Part shown: in pieces, positions 6,105-6,269 of the stretch
Position numbering within the stretch: position 1 is the stretch's first letter
Layout: every line of letters begins with the position of its first letter
From: Alphaproteobacteria bacterium
GTDB lineage: Bacteria > Pseudomonadota > Alphaproteobacteria > UBA8366 > JADFVY01
Reading direction: 5' to 3'
Assembly (NCBI GenBank): GCA_029881615.1
Contig: JAOUMF010000139.1
Location: 1-6,269 of the forward strand
DNA length: 6,269 nt
Made by a program: the position numbers and the translations under genes
Notes under the pieces: generated by a model
What the model was told of the DNA's origin: nothing
Databases searched by the model: none
The model's input: the letters and a program-made list of their open reading frames with translations, nothing else

Positions 6105-6269
6105 ATGAGCCACGCCGACTTGCAAGCCACCATCGATGCCGCCTGGGACGACCGGGACAATGTCGGGCTGGATACCGCCGGCCCGGTTCGCGAGGCCGTT
6201 GTCGAGGCCCTGAACCTGCTGGATGGCGGCAAGGCCCGCGTCGCGGAGAAGGGCGGCGACGGCTGGGTC
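6105..6269 (+). CDS. dapD: 2,3,4,5-tetrahydropyridine-2,6-dicarboxylate N-succinyltransferase, N-terminal part
   Basis: DapD transfers succinyl from succinyl-CoA to tetrahydrodipicolinate in the succinylase branch of diaminopimelate and lysine synthesis, supplying peptidoglycan and protein. Only the first 55 residues are present; the reading frame is open to the window end. They match the helical N-terminal domain of the family: [15 protein letters not shown] (4-18), then [20 protein letters not shown] (27-46) and AEKGGDGWV (47-55), which parallels E. coli [21 protein letters not shown]. The left-handed beta-helix with the CoA site lies beyond the window. The call rests on the N-terminus plus the known neighbourhood after argB. 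The ATG forms ATGA with the stop of a tiny upstream ORF. Confidence 0.9.
   Translation, partial: MSHADLQATIDAAWDDRDNVGLDTAGPVREAVVEALNLLDGGKARVAEKGGDGWV

Overview
The window looks like chromosome from an alphaproteobacterium, probably a Rhodospirillales-type lineage. Three things suggest this. The gene order is rpmH-rnpA-yidD-yidC-engB-argB-HAD nucleotidase-dapD, which I know from that class. The codons are GC-rich. YidC has alphaproteobacterial traits: a long periplasmic domain, a lysine where E. coli has the groove arginine, and an extra segment before the fourth membrane helix. The assignment rests on recalled family knowledge and was not searched. It is a housekeeping region, and I see no mobile element, tRNA, rRNA or CRISPR.

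Layout. Positions 1-130 hold no gene I can support. A minus-strand gene (131-913) encodes a TVP38/TMEM64 (VTT/DedA-like) membrane protein, starting at TTG behind a good ribosome-binding site. A 184-bp divergent spacer follows. It carries a convincing sigma70-type promoter for the plus-strand genes (TTGACT, 17 nt, TATACA), and a weaker minus-strand promoter candidate that overlaps a small inverted repeat. The plus-strand cluster then runs with short gaps or overlaps: rpmH (ribosomal protein L34; GTG start and too short for an ORF list), rnpA (RNase P protein; GTG start), yidD, yidC (4-nt ATGA overlap with yidD), engB, argB, and a HAD-family pyrimidine 5'-nucleotidase-like gene 1 nt after argB. 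After a 79-bp gap comes the first 55 codons of dapD, cut by the window end. A perfect TTGACA overlaps the nucleotidase stop codon, so dapD may have its own promoter.

How the genes work together. The first half of the cluster concerns making ribosomes, tRNAs and membrane proteins: L34, RNase P, the YidC insertase with its helper YidD, and the ribosome-assembly GTPase EngB. The second half is amino-acid biosynthesis: acetylglutamate kinase for arginine, and tetrahydrodipicolinate succinyltransferase for diaminopimelate and lysine, with a nucleotide-phosphatase-like enzyme between them. The pairing probably reflects growth-linked expression; that is inference.

I found no convincing new system. 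The items most worth a second look are small: the nucleotidase lodged between argB and dapD, two tiny leader ORFs abutting the rpmH and dapD starts, a 7-bp perfect inverted repeat spanning the engB stop codon, a hairpin that could hide the engB ribosome-binding site, and a Cys/His-rich tail on YidD.
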